DNA of 14,081 bases from assembly GCA_036823295.1 (NCBI GenBank), contig DAISGD010000076.1:1-14081 (forward strand), written 5' to 3'. The stretch comes from UBA4742 sp002403895. GTDB lineage: Bacteria; Actinomycetota; Acidimicrobiia; Acidimicrobiales; Acidimicrobilacustridaceae. Positions within the stretch are counted from its first letter, which is position 1. Every line of letters starts with the position of its first letter. A program made the position numbers and the translations under genes. Below, one piece after another: positions 6,419 to 12,857 of this stretch. Under the pieces are notes generated by a model. The model ran no database searches, was not told the DNA's origin, and was given only the letters and a program-made list of their open reading frames with translations.

Positions 6419-8686
6419 GTGACCATCACCGAACACACGGACACCGAGACCGACCTCGAAGTCCACCACCGCACGTGCCCGCTGTGTGAGGCGACGTGTG
6501 GACTGGAGATCACCACGCGGGGCGACCAGGTCGTGCGTATCCGCGGTGACCGGGACAACCCGTTCTCCCAGGGCTTCATCTGCCCGAAGGGCTCGAGCCT
6601 CAAGCAACTGCACGAGGATCCGGACCGCCTGCGCGCCCCGCTGATCCGCCGGGGCGATGACCCAGCCACGGCCACCTGGGACGAGGTCTCCTGGCCCGAA
6701 GCGTTCGCCGAGGTCGAGCGGGGCCTCACCGGGGTGCTCGACGCCCACGGTCGCGACGCCGTCGCCCTCTACTTCGGCAACCCCTCGGCCCACACCCTGG
6801 CCGGCGTGCTCTACAACCGCACGATCGTCAAGGCGCTCGGCAGCCGCAACCTCTACTCGGCCAGCACGGTCGACCAGATGCCCAAGCACGTGTCCAGCGG
6901 GCTGATGTTCGGCAACCCGTTGTTCATCCCCGTGCCCGACCTGGACCGCACCGACTACCTGCTCATGCTCGGGGCCAACCCGTGGGAGTCCAACGGCTCG
7001 CTGTGCACCGCCCCCGACTTCCCCGGCCGGGTCAAGGCCATCCAGGCCCGCGGGGGCAAGGTCGTGGTGGTCGATCCCCGACGCAGCCGCACCGCCGAGG
7101 AGGCCGACGAACACGTGGCCATCCGCCCCGGTGCCGATGCTCACCTGTTGGTGGCCATGGCCAACGTCGTGGTGACCGATGGCCTGGTCGATCTCGGCCC
7201 CGTCGCCGACCACGTGGCCGGCCTCGATGATGTCTGCGCCGCCGTGGCCCCGTTCACGCCGGACGCGGTGGCCCCGCTGTGCGGCATCGAGGCCGACGTC
7301 ATCCGCCGGCTGGCCCGGGAAGTGGCCGCTGCCCCCTCGGCCGCGGTTTACGGCCGCATCGGCACCCACACCGTCGAGTTCGGCACCCTGGCCTCGTGGG
7401 CCGTCGACCTGCTGAACGCCCTCACCGGCAACCTCGACCGGCCGGGCGGGGCCATGTTCCCGCTAGCTGCCCATGACCGCGCCGGGCGCAAGGGTTCCGG
7501 CCGGGGGTTCGTCATCGGTCGGCACCACAGCCGGGTGAAGGGCTTCCCCGAGGTCAAGGGCGAGTTCCCCGTTGCCGCCCTGGCCGGTGAGATCGAGACG
7601 GAGGGCGAGGGCCAGGTCCGGGCGCTGATCACCGTGGCCGGCAACCCGGTGGTGTCCACGCCCAACGCCGGGCGGCTCGATGCCGCCCTGAGCCAGCTCG
7701 AGTTCATGGTCAGCGTGGACATCTACCTGAACGAGACCACCCGGCGAGCCAATGTGGTGCTCCCGCCGCCGTCGGCCCTGCAACGCAGCGAATACGCCCT
7801 CGCCTTCTACTCGCTGGCGGTGCACAACTTCGCCGACTGGTCGCCACCCCTGTTCGAGCCGACCAGCCCCATGGAACACGAGATCATGGCCAAGCTGGCC
7901 CTCATCGCCAGTGGTCAGGGCGCAGTCGCCGACACCGCGGTGATCGACGAGATGATGATCGCCGGGGTGCTGCAGGGAGCGATGAAGGGCGACGACTCCC
8001 CCATCGCGGACCGCTCCCTGGACGAGTTGGTCGGTTTGCTCAGTGGGCACAGCGCCATCGACAACTTGGTCGACGCCATGATCCGGACCGGCCCCTACGG
8101 CGACTGGTTCGGCGCGGTTCCCGACGGCCTATCCCTCACCGTCCTCGAAGCCAATCCCCATGGATTCGACCTCGGTCCGCTCCAGCCCCGCATCCCCGAG
8201 GCGTTGCGCACCCCCAGCGGGAAGGTCGAGCTCGCCCCCGAGCCGATCCTGGGCGATCTGGCGCGATTGGAGGCCTCGCTGGCGCGCCACGTGAACGGCG
8301 ACCTCGTGCTGGTGGGCCGCCGCCACCTGCGGTCCAACAATTCGTGGATGCACAACGTGAACGTGCTGGTGAAGGGCAAGGAGCGCTGCACGCTCCAGGT
8401 GCACCCCGACGACGCCGCCAACCTGGGCCTGACCGATGGCGCCAACGCCGAGGTGGCGTCGCGGGTGGGCAAGCTGGTGGCCCCAGTGGAGATCACCGAC
8501 GCCATCCGGCCCGGCGTGGTGAGCCTGCCCCACGGCTGGGGCCATGACCTCCCCGGCGCCCAGCTCGACGTAGCCCGGGCCCACGCCGGGGTGAACTCCA
8601 ACATCCTCACTGACGAGGACCAGATCGACCCGCTGTCGGGCAATGCGGTGCTCAACGGCATCCCGGTCACGGTGTCCCCCGCCTGA
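6419..8686 (+). CDS. Molybdopterin-dependent oxidoreductase (Mo/W-bisMGD, 4Fe-4S), DMSO-reductase superfamily
   Basis: A 755-aa protein starting at GTG 6419 with GGGGGGA and an 8-nt spacer. The N-terminus has a ferredoxin-like 4Fe-4S site, CxxCxxxC-x27-C at Cys20, Cys23, Cys27 and Cys55. The body has bis-MGD-binding features: 'LLMLGANPWESNGS' (181-194), 'GGKVVVVDPRRSRTAEEAD' (212-230) and 'ITVAGNPVVSTPN'. The molydop-binding beta-barrel covers about 625-755, with 'LVGRRHLRSNNSWMHN'. No Cys lies between 56 and 195 and the frame holds no internal TGA, so a formate-dehydrogenase-like Cys/SeCys ligand is missing; Asp152 in 'STVDQMPKHV' is a candidate ligand. There is no Tat signal, so the protein is cytoplasmic. 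No iron-sulfur, membrane or NAD(P)H-oxidising subunit or dedicated chaperone flanks it. Related stand-alone proteins are common in actinobacteria, but the substrate is unknown to me; formate dehydrogenase or nitrate reductase labels would be guesses. Confidence 0.93.
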   Translation: MTITEHTDTETDLEVHHRTCPLCEATCGLEITTRGDQVVRIRGDRDNPFSQGFICPKGSSLKQLHEDPDRLRAPLIRRGDDPATATWDEVSWPEAFAEVERGLTGVLDAHGRDAVALYFGNPSAHTLAGVLYNRTIVKALGSRNLYSASTVDQMPKHVSSGLMFGNPLFIPVPDLDRTDYLLMLGANPWESNGSLCTAPDFPGRVKAIQARGGKVVVVDPRRSRTAEEADEHVAIRPGADAHLLVAMANVVVTDGLVDLGPVADHVAGLDDVCAAVAPFTPDAVAPLCGIEADVIRRLAREVAAAPSAAVYGRIGTHTVEFGTLASWAVDLLNALTGNLDRPGGAMFPLAAHDRAGRKGSGRGFVIGRHHSRVKGFPEVKGEFPVAALAGEIETEGEGQVRALITVAGNPVVSTPNAGRLDAALSQLEFMVSVDIYLNETTRRANVVLPPPSALQRSEYALAFYSLAVHNFADWSPPLFEPTSPMEHEIMAKLALIASGQGAVADTAVIDEMMIAGVLQGAMKGDDSPIADRSLDELVGLLSGHSAIDNLVDAMIRTGPYGDWFGAVPDGLSLTVLEANPHGFDLGPLQPRIPEALRTPSGKVELAPEPILGDLARLEASLARHVNGDLVLVGRRHLRSNNSWMHNVNVLVKGKERCTLQVHPDDAANLGLTDGANAEVASRVGKLVAPVEITDAIRPGVVSLPHGWGHDLPGAQLDVARAHAGVNSNILTDEDQIDPLSGNAVLNGIPVTVSPA

Positions 8687-8765
8687 CCGGGGCCCACCCC
8701 GCTTCTTCACCCCGAATGTTGCCGGCAATGAACGCGATTGCCTCGTCATCAGTCATGGCGGGCAT
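8667..8765 (-). CDS. Possible small ORF (32 aa), downstream of the membrane-protein gene
   Basis: The frame starts at ATG 8765-8763, only 9 nt after the TAG of the membrane-protein gene. Its GAGG Shine-Dalgarno overlaps that stop, with a 6-nt spacer. It encodes MPAMTDDEAIAFIAGNIR and about 14 more residues, then stops inside the 3' end of the Mo-enzyme gene (20-bp convergent overlap). The acidic amphipathic start looks protein-like and resembles the first helix of various small actinobacterial proteins, but no family is recognised. Third-position GC is lower than in neighbouring genes. It may be a translated microprotein or the decayed 5' end of a lost gene. Confidence 0.3.
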   Translation of the reverse strand: MPAMTDDEAIAFIAGNIRGEEAGWAPVRRGTP

Positions 8766-8774
8766 GGCGAGCCT

Positions 8775-9398
8775 CTAGCGGGTCGTCGAGGTCGTGAGCG
8801 AGCTGCTTGGCGTCGTCGGGACCGGAGCCGTGTCCGGGGCTCCGAGGTCGATGCCACACGCCTCCTGGGTGTACTCGGTCATCCGCTCGATTGCACCCTG
8901 GCCGGCGGTGACGGCCTGAGCGATCGACCCGAGAGCGGCCGACCGATCAGTTTGCGTGCCGGTTTGGTAGCTGGTCACCGCGGCCAGCAGGGTCTCAGCC
9001 GACCGGCGCACGGTGGTGACATCGTCGTGCACCGGCTCCGGGGCGACCGACTCGAGGGTGGTGAGCTCCTGCACCAGGGCCCGGGCCTGGGCGATGCTGT
9101 CCGGGCCTGCCCCGAGGGCATTGACCGAGGTGATCTGCTTCACGTTGCGCACCTGCTGGCAGTAGTGGCCGACATCGCCCACCGAGCCGCTGAGATCGGT
9201 GCGCTCGGCGGCGAAGGACAGCACCACGGCCAACACCACCCCGACGCCGACCAGGCCCAGCCAGAACAAAGGACGGTCGAACAGCGATCGCCGCACCGGA
9301 GGTACCGGAGGCACGTGGGGCGTTGCGGCCGACCTGTCGTCAGCGTCACCGGCGGCGGGGACTTCTCGGTCGTCGGTGGGGTCGCTGTGGTCGTCCAT
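8775..9398 (-). CDS. Single-pass membrane protein of unknown function
   Basis: A 207-aa protein from ATG 9398; a GTG at 9446 would add 16 residues but has no ribosome site. Residues 1-43 are acidic then proline-rich and cytoplasmic. One membrane helix lies at about 44-62 ('FWLGLVGVGVVLAVVLSF'), with RR at 36-37 on the cytoplasmic side. Residues 65-187 form a predicted helical external domain with two cysteines, Cys80 ('GHYCQQVRNV') and Cys181 ('EACGIDL'), likely a disulfide. The tail (188-207) is Ser/Thr/Pro-rich. No family or catalytic residues are recognised. It is divergent from the 143-aa gene, and a TATCGT element 12 nt upstream of the ATG would give a leader of only about 6 nt. A sensor or cell-envelope role is possible but unproven. 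Confidence 0.75.
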   Translation of the reverse strand: MDDHSDPTDDREVPAAGDADDRSAATPHVPPVPPVRRSLFDRPLFWLGLVGVGVVLAVVLSFAAERTDLSGSVGDVGHYCQQVRNVKQITSVNALGAGPDSIAQARALVQELTTLESVAPEPVHDDVTTVRRSAETLLAAVTSYQTGTQTDRSAALGSIAQAVTAGQGAIERMTEYTQEACGIDLGAPDTAPVPTTPSSSLTTSTTR

Positions 9399-9410
9399 GG
9401 GTCGGACGAC

Positions 9411-9416
9411 ACGATA
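9411..9416 (-). promoter_or_regulatory. Putative -10 element (TATCGT) of the membrane-protein gene
   Basis: TATCGT on the minus strand lies 12 nt before ATG 9398, predicting a 5' leader of about 6 nt. It fits TANNNT. The weak ribosome site upstream of this ATG is consistent with a near-leaderless transcript. Confidence 0.3.
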
Positions 9417-9473
9417 CGACAGCGCTGTTGGGCCGTGCGGGTCCACTGGTCACGCCATATGGGCCAAAAGACC

Positions 9474-9479
9474 TAGTCT
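9474..9479 (+). promoter_or_regulatory. Putative -10 element (TAGTCT) of the 143-aa gene
   Basis: TAGTCT fits TANNNT and is separated from ATG 9486 by 6 nt (GGGCGC), the same geometry as in front of the acetyltransferase gene. The transcript would start at the ATG, or have a 42-nt leader if translation starts at ATG 9528. Confidence 0.4.
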
Positions 9480-9485
9480 GGGCGC

Positions 9486-9917
9486 ATGCGGGTACAGATC
9501 GGTCCCCTCCCATCGGGAGGCGTGGGAATGTGGATTGCCTACGCACGAACCGTGATCGGGCAGCTGCTGGCCCACCCTGACCAGCTGGGGGCCTCGCTCC
9601 CGACGGGTGTGGCGGAGACGTTCGAGAGCTACCTCGATCAGTGGGATGACGTGGCGGCCGGCGGTCCCGATTTCCTGTGGGTCACCGAAGTAGAGGCCGA
9701 GCGGGTCGAGATCCTGGGCAAGGCGTTCTTCACCATCGCCGACCGACTCGCCCGCGCCGCCGAGGCCCGGGGCTACCCGATCTCGCCTCCCGAGGGCGAG
9801 CCGTTCTACCAGGCCTTGGTCAAAGGGTTCCTCGACGCCCTTGCTCAGGAGGGCGGGTCGCGCCTCGAGTTCTCCGAACAGCTCCGCGACGAATGGCCCG
9901 GCCTCAAGCCCGAGTAA
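9486..9917 (+). CDS. Small cytoplasmic protein of unknown function
   Basis: A 143-aa, largely helical, acidic protein with no signal peptide or membrane helix and no recognised family. Notable segments are 'MWIAYARTVIGQLLAHPDQL', 'VEAERVEILGKAFFTIADRLA' and 'EPFYQALVKGFLDALAQE'. Two starts are possible. ATG 9486 sits exactly 6 nt after a TAGTCT -10 and would be leaderless. ATG 9528 (Met15) has GGGAGG with a 7-nt spacer and would give 129 aa. The 14-residue extension (MRVQIGPLPSGGVG) is partly encoded by the ribosome-site-like DNA, so the shorter form is a serious alternative. Codon use matches the neighbours. It is divergent from the membrane-protein gene and 134 bp upstream of the exported DUF4185 protein. 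Confidence 0.75.
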   Translation: MRVQIGPLPSGGVGMWIAYARTVIGQLLAHPDQLGASLPTGVAETFESYLDQWDDVAAGGPDFLWVTEVEAERVEILGKAFFTIADRLARAAEARGYPISPPEGEPFYQALVKGFLDALAQEGGSRLEFSEQLRDEWPGLKPE

Positions 9918-9933
9918 GCGGCCTGACGTCTGA

Positions 9934-9953
9934 CGCCGGGACTTCCCGGGGCG
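9934..9953 (+). terminator. Weak GC hairpin after the 143-aa gene
   Basis: CCGGG (9936-9940) and CCCGG (9945-9949) pair around a 4-nt loop (ACTT), extendable by two more pairs across a bulge. No T-run follows. It lies 16 nt past the stop codon and could be a weak terminator or processing structure. Confidence 0.25.
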
Positions 9954-10019
9954 ACCGAACTCGGGCACGCGACCCCGGTAGGGTCGTCGGATCCGGCTGT
10001 CGGCACCCCGGCGGTGACG

Positions 10020-10055
10020 ATGACCCTGATTCAGAGATCGAGACGACCTCGATGA
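10020..10055 (+). other. Possible 11-codon leader ORF overlapping the exported-protein start (ATGA)
   Basis: ATG 10020, preceded by GGTGA, reads MTLIQRSRRPR then TGA at 10053-10055, overlapping the ATG at 10052 in an ATGA arrangement. The downstream ATG has only a poor Shine-Dalgarno, so translational coupling is conceivable. So short a frame also arises easily by chance. Confidence 0.2.
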
Positions 10056-12817
10056 GTGGTGCCCGCGGAACCCCATGGCCCCTGGTGACGGCGATCAGCC
10101 TGGTCCTCTCCGTCGTCGCCCTCGGCGCGCCATCGGCACCAGTCGCGGCTGCCCCCACCTCGGCACCTCCGAGCACCGCCTCCCCCACGACTGGCGCCGG
10201 CACCGGCACCGGGGCCGCGCCGGCACGACCATCGGCCGGCATCCACACCCCGGCTGCCGGCGTGGCCCGTCCGGCTTCGCCCGGCACGGGCACGGGGACG
10301 ACCACCTCCGACAATGGGGCGCAGACTTCGGTGGCCGGCGGGGGCGCCCCCCTGGCCATCGCCCAGCAGAACTGCCAGTCCTCCGTCTCCACGGCGGATG
10401 ACCTCCAGGCCCAGTTCAACCAGCGGGGCCCGGTGTGGGGTGGCGGCGACGGGGCCGAGCCGATCCCGATCGACAACGGCCGCACCCTCTGGCTCTTCGG
10501 CGACACCTATCTCGGCGGTGGTCCTTTGAACGGGCCGCTCGACAACAAAGGCTTCGTCCACAACTCCATCGCGGTGCAATACGACGGGTCGTGCTTCGCC
10601 TACCTGTTCCGGGGCGACCCGGTGAGCGGGTGGTACTCCGCCATCCCCGAACCCAGCGACAGCGATTACTACTGGCCCAACGCCGCGGCCTATGACCCGG
10701 TCAGCGGCGTGCTGTCCATCTCGGCCATGCGGGTGCACATCGTGGATCCCAACGATCCCTGGGGTTGGCAGTTGGTGGGCATCGACGTCATCCACTACCG
10801 GGTTTCACCGACCCTCAGCATCATCAGCACGGAGCGGCTGTTCACCTACGGGACCAACGACCGGGCCCAGTTCGGCACCAATCTGCTGGTTGACCAAGGG
10901 ATGGTCTACCTCTACGGCTGCGCCCAGGATGAGCCGACGCAGTGTTTCGTGGCCCGCACCGACGCCGCCATGCACGCGTCGTCACTGCGCTACTGGTCCA
11001 GCGGGGGCTGGGTCACCACCCTGGCCGCCGCCGACCCCATCGGGCTGGACAGTCCGGTAGGCACCCAACTGCACGTGGCCAAGGAGGGCGACGGCTACAT
11101 CGCCAGCAACCAGATCCCGCTCCTGGGCAGCGGGACCTGGGCGTGGTGGGGCCCCACCGCCACCGGCCCATTCAGCCCCATCGGTCAACTGTGGGATGCC
11201 AACGACAGACCTTACGGGCCCCTCCATAGCAACTGGTTCAGCTACGGCGGCCGGGTGATCAACACCTCCGCCGGGGCCGTCGGCGTGTTCAGCATCAACA
11301 CGACCGATGACGAGGGGGCTCGGGTGGCCGGGATCTACGGTCCCCGCTTCGTCACCATCAAGGACCACCTGATCGACCGCAACCCCTTCGGCTACCTGGA
11401 TACGACGACGGCGGTCTCGGGGGCCACTCGGCTCGTGGGTTGGGCCATCGATCCCGACACTTCCGACCCGATCGACGTGCGAGTGAGCGTGGACGGCCAA
11501 CTGGGGCCCATCATCCCGGCCAACACACCACGCCCCGACGTGGGCAATGCCTTCCCGGCGTCCGGCCCGAACCACGGCATCAACACCGACGTCCCGCTGA
11601 CGCCCGGGGTGCACCAGTTGTGCGTGACCGCCATCAACACGGACCTGGGCAACACCAACCGCTCGCTGGGCTGTCTGCGAGGGAGCGCGGCCGGTCCACC
11701 GTCGGGGTTCGTACCGTTGGATCCGTCGCGCGTCCTCGACTCGCGCGACGGCGCCGGCGGCTACTCGACCCCATGGTCGGGCAACGAGACGCGGTCGCTG
11801 GCCGTCGCCGGGGTGGGCTCGGTCCCCCCCGATGCCACCGCCGTCGTCATGAACGTGACCGTCACCGACACCACGGCCGCCAGCTTTGTGTCGCTGAGCC
11901 CCACCGGCGGGCTGGTGCCGCTGGCGTCCAACCTCAACTTCCTGGCCCGCCAGACCATCGCCAACCTGGTCACCGTCGAGATCGGCGCCGGCGGCAAGGT
12001 CGATATCACCAACCACGCCGGACGCACCGACATCGTGGCTGACGTCGTCGGCTACTACACCGCCGGCCCTGGCGACCGGTTCACCGGAGTCACCCCGACC
12101 CGCATCCTCGACTCACGCAACGGCACCGGTGGCTACACCAGTCCGTGGGGTCCGGGGGAGATCCACCCCGTGACGGTAGTGGGCGTGGCGTCCGTCCCCG
12201 CCGAGGCCACCGCGGTGGTCATGAACGTCACCGTCACCGGACCGACCGCGGCCAGCTGGCTGCGGGTCAGCCCCACCGGCTCGCCGCCACCCCTCACATC
12301 CAACCTCAACTTCGTTGCCGGCCAGACCATCCCCAATCTGGTGGTGGTCCGAGTGGGGGCCGGCGGCAAGGTCGACATCGCCAACCTGAGCGGCCACACC
12401 GACGTCATCGCCGACGTCTTGGGTTACTTCACCGCCGCCTCGGGCAGCGCCTTCGTTCCGCTCGCCCCCACCCGCATCCTCGACTCACGCGATGGCACGG
12501 GTGGGATCGCCACGCCGTGGGGCCCGAGCCAGACCCGGTCGCTCACCGTCGCCGGTGGCGCAGGCGTCCCCGCCGGGGCCACCGCGGTGGTCATGAACGT
12601 GACCGTCACCAATCCGACCGGGACGAGCTGGCTACGGGTCAGCCCCACCGGCTCGCCGCCACCCCTCACATCCAACCTCAACTTCGTTGCCGGCCAGACC
12701 ATCCCCAACCTGATCACCGTCATGATCGGTGCCGGCGGCAAGGTCGACATCACCAACCTCATCGGCCACACCGACGTCATCGCCGACGTCGTCGGCTACT
12801 ACACCGCCGTTCCCTGA
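10052..12817 (+). CDS. Exported multi-domain protein: DUF4185-like beta-propeller region plus three 124-aa 'LDSRDG' repeats
   Basis: A 921-aa protein. Residues 1-33 are a Sec signal peptide (hydrophobic core 'LVTAISLVLSVVALGA', likely cleavage near 'APVAAA'). Residues 34-104 are a Thr/Pro/Ala/Gly linker. About 106-435 resemble DUF4185, of the five-bladed-propeller glycosidase type: 'GRTLWLFGDTYLGGG', 'FVHNSIAVQ', then blade-like Trp/Gly-rich strands. About 446-543 are a beta-sandwich-like module ('TRLVGWAIDPDTSDPIDVRV', ending 'LGCLRG') common in actinobacterial exoproteins. Residues 553-921 are three repeats opening with 'P(S/T)R(V/I)LDSR(D/N)G' and ending 'ADVVGYYT' or close variants. The likely role is extracellular polysaccharide binding or hydrolysis; catalytic acids cannot be named. 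The start ATG 10052 begins the signal peptide; the frame upstream overlaps the previous gene and is not coding. No sortase signal or C-terminal helix is seen, so the repeats may anchor or multimerise it. Confidence 0.85.
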   Translation: MSGARGTPWPLVTAISLVLSVVALGAPSAPVAAAPTSAPPSTASPTTGAGTGTGAAPARPSAGIHTPAAGVARPASPGTGTGTTTSDNGAQTSVAGGGAPLAIAQQNCQSSVSTADDLQAQFNQRGPVWGGGDGAEPIPIDNGRTLWLFGDTYLGGGPLNGPLDNKGFVHNSIAVQYDGSCFAYLFRGDPVSGWYSAIPEPSDSDYYWPNAAAYDPVSGVLSISAMRVHIVDPNDPWGWQLVGIDVIHYRVSPTLSIISTERLFTYGTNDRAQFGTNLLVDQGMVYLYGCAQDEPTQCFVARTDAAMHASSLRYWSSGGWVTTLAAADPIGLDSPVGTQLHVAKEGDGYIASNQIPLLGSGTWAWWGPTATGPFSPIGQLWDANDRPYGPLHSNWFSYGGRVINTSAGAVGVFSINTTDDEGARVAGIYGPRFVTIKDHLIDRNPFGYLDTTTAVSGATRLVGWAIDPDTSDPIDVRVSVDGQLGPIIPANTPRPDVGNAFPASGPNHGINTDVPLTPGVHQLCVTAINTDLGNTNRSLGCLRGSAAGPPSGFVPLDPSRVLDSRDGAGGYSTPWSGNETRSLAVAGVGSVPPDATAVVMNVTVTDTTAASFVSLSPTGGLVPLASNLNFLARQTIANLVTVEIGAGGKVDITNHAGRTDIVADVVGYYTAGPGDRFTGVTPTRILDSRNGTGGYTSPWGPGEIHPVTVVGVASVPAEATAVVMNVTVTGPTAASWLRVSPTGSPPPLTSNLNFVAGQTIPNLVVVRVGAGGKVDIANLSGHTDVIADVLGYFTAASGSAFVPLAPTRILDSRDGTGGIATPWGPSQTRSLTVAGGAGVPAGATAVVMNVTVTNPTGTSWLRVSPTGSPPPLTSNLNFVAGQTIPNLITVMIGAGGKVDITNLIGHTDVIADVVGYYTAVP
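11708..12814 (+). repeat. Three tandem in-frame repeats, period 372 bp (124 aa)
   Basis: Copies begin at 11708, 12080 and 12452, exactly 372 bp apart. Each encodes an opening 'LDSRDG/LDSRNG', a central 'ATAVVMNVTVT', then 'SNLNF' followed by a Q-T-I element, 'GAGGKVDI' and a closing 'DVVGYYT/DVLGYFT'. Length is kept perfectly with no indels between copy starts, implying strong structural constraint or recent homogenisation. Confidence 0.95.
12254..12708 (+). repeat. Near-identical 83-bp blocks in repeats 2 and 3
   Basis: Positions 12254-12336 and 12626-12708 differ at one base (12262 G versus 12634 A) and share 74 consecutive identical bases, although flanking parts of the same repeats have diverged. 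Copy 1 differs clearly in this block. This suggests gene conversion or a recent partial duplication. Confidence 0.9.
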
Positions 12818-12857
12818 CCCGACCCAAGGCCATGACCTTTCTTGCCGCGAGCGACGG

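Noticed and set aside
8688..8701. CGGGG-CCCA-CCCCG hairpin after the Mo-enzyme gene as an intrinsic terminator
   Set aside because: Only a 5-bp stem and no T-run; such GC hairpins are frequent by chance in this DNA.
8719..8728. 10-bp palindrome TTGCCGGCAA as an operator
   Set aside because: A single short palindrome inside the candidate small ORF, with no second copy or promoter context.
9677..10051. 125-codon upstream extension of the exported-protein frame
   Set aside because: It overlaps the 143-aa gene in another frame, is Arg/Pro-rich, and would bury the signal peptide that begins at ATG 10052.
11708..12814. The regular repeats as a CRISPR-like or non-coding array
   Set aside because: The 372-bp period is in frame and codes for conserved protein modules; there are no short repeats with unique spacers.
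12825..12842. AAGG/CCTT hairpin followed by TTTCTT between convergent genes
   Set aside because: The stem is only 4 bp; termination is plausible here but the structure is too weak to call.
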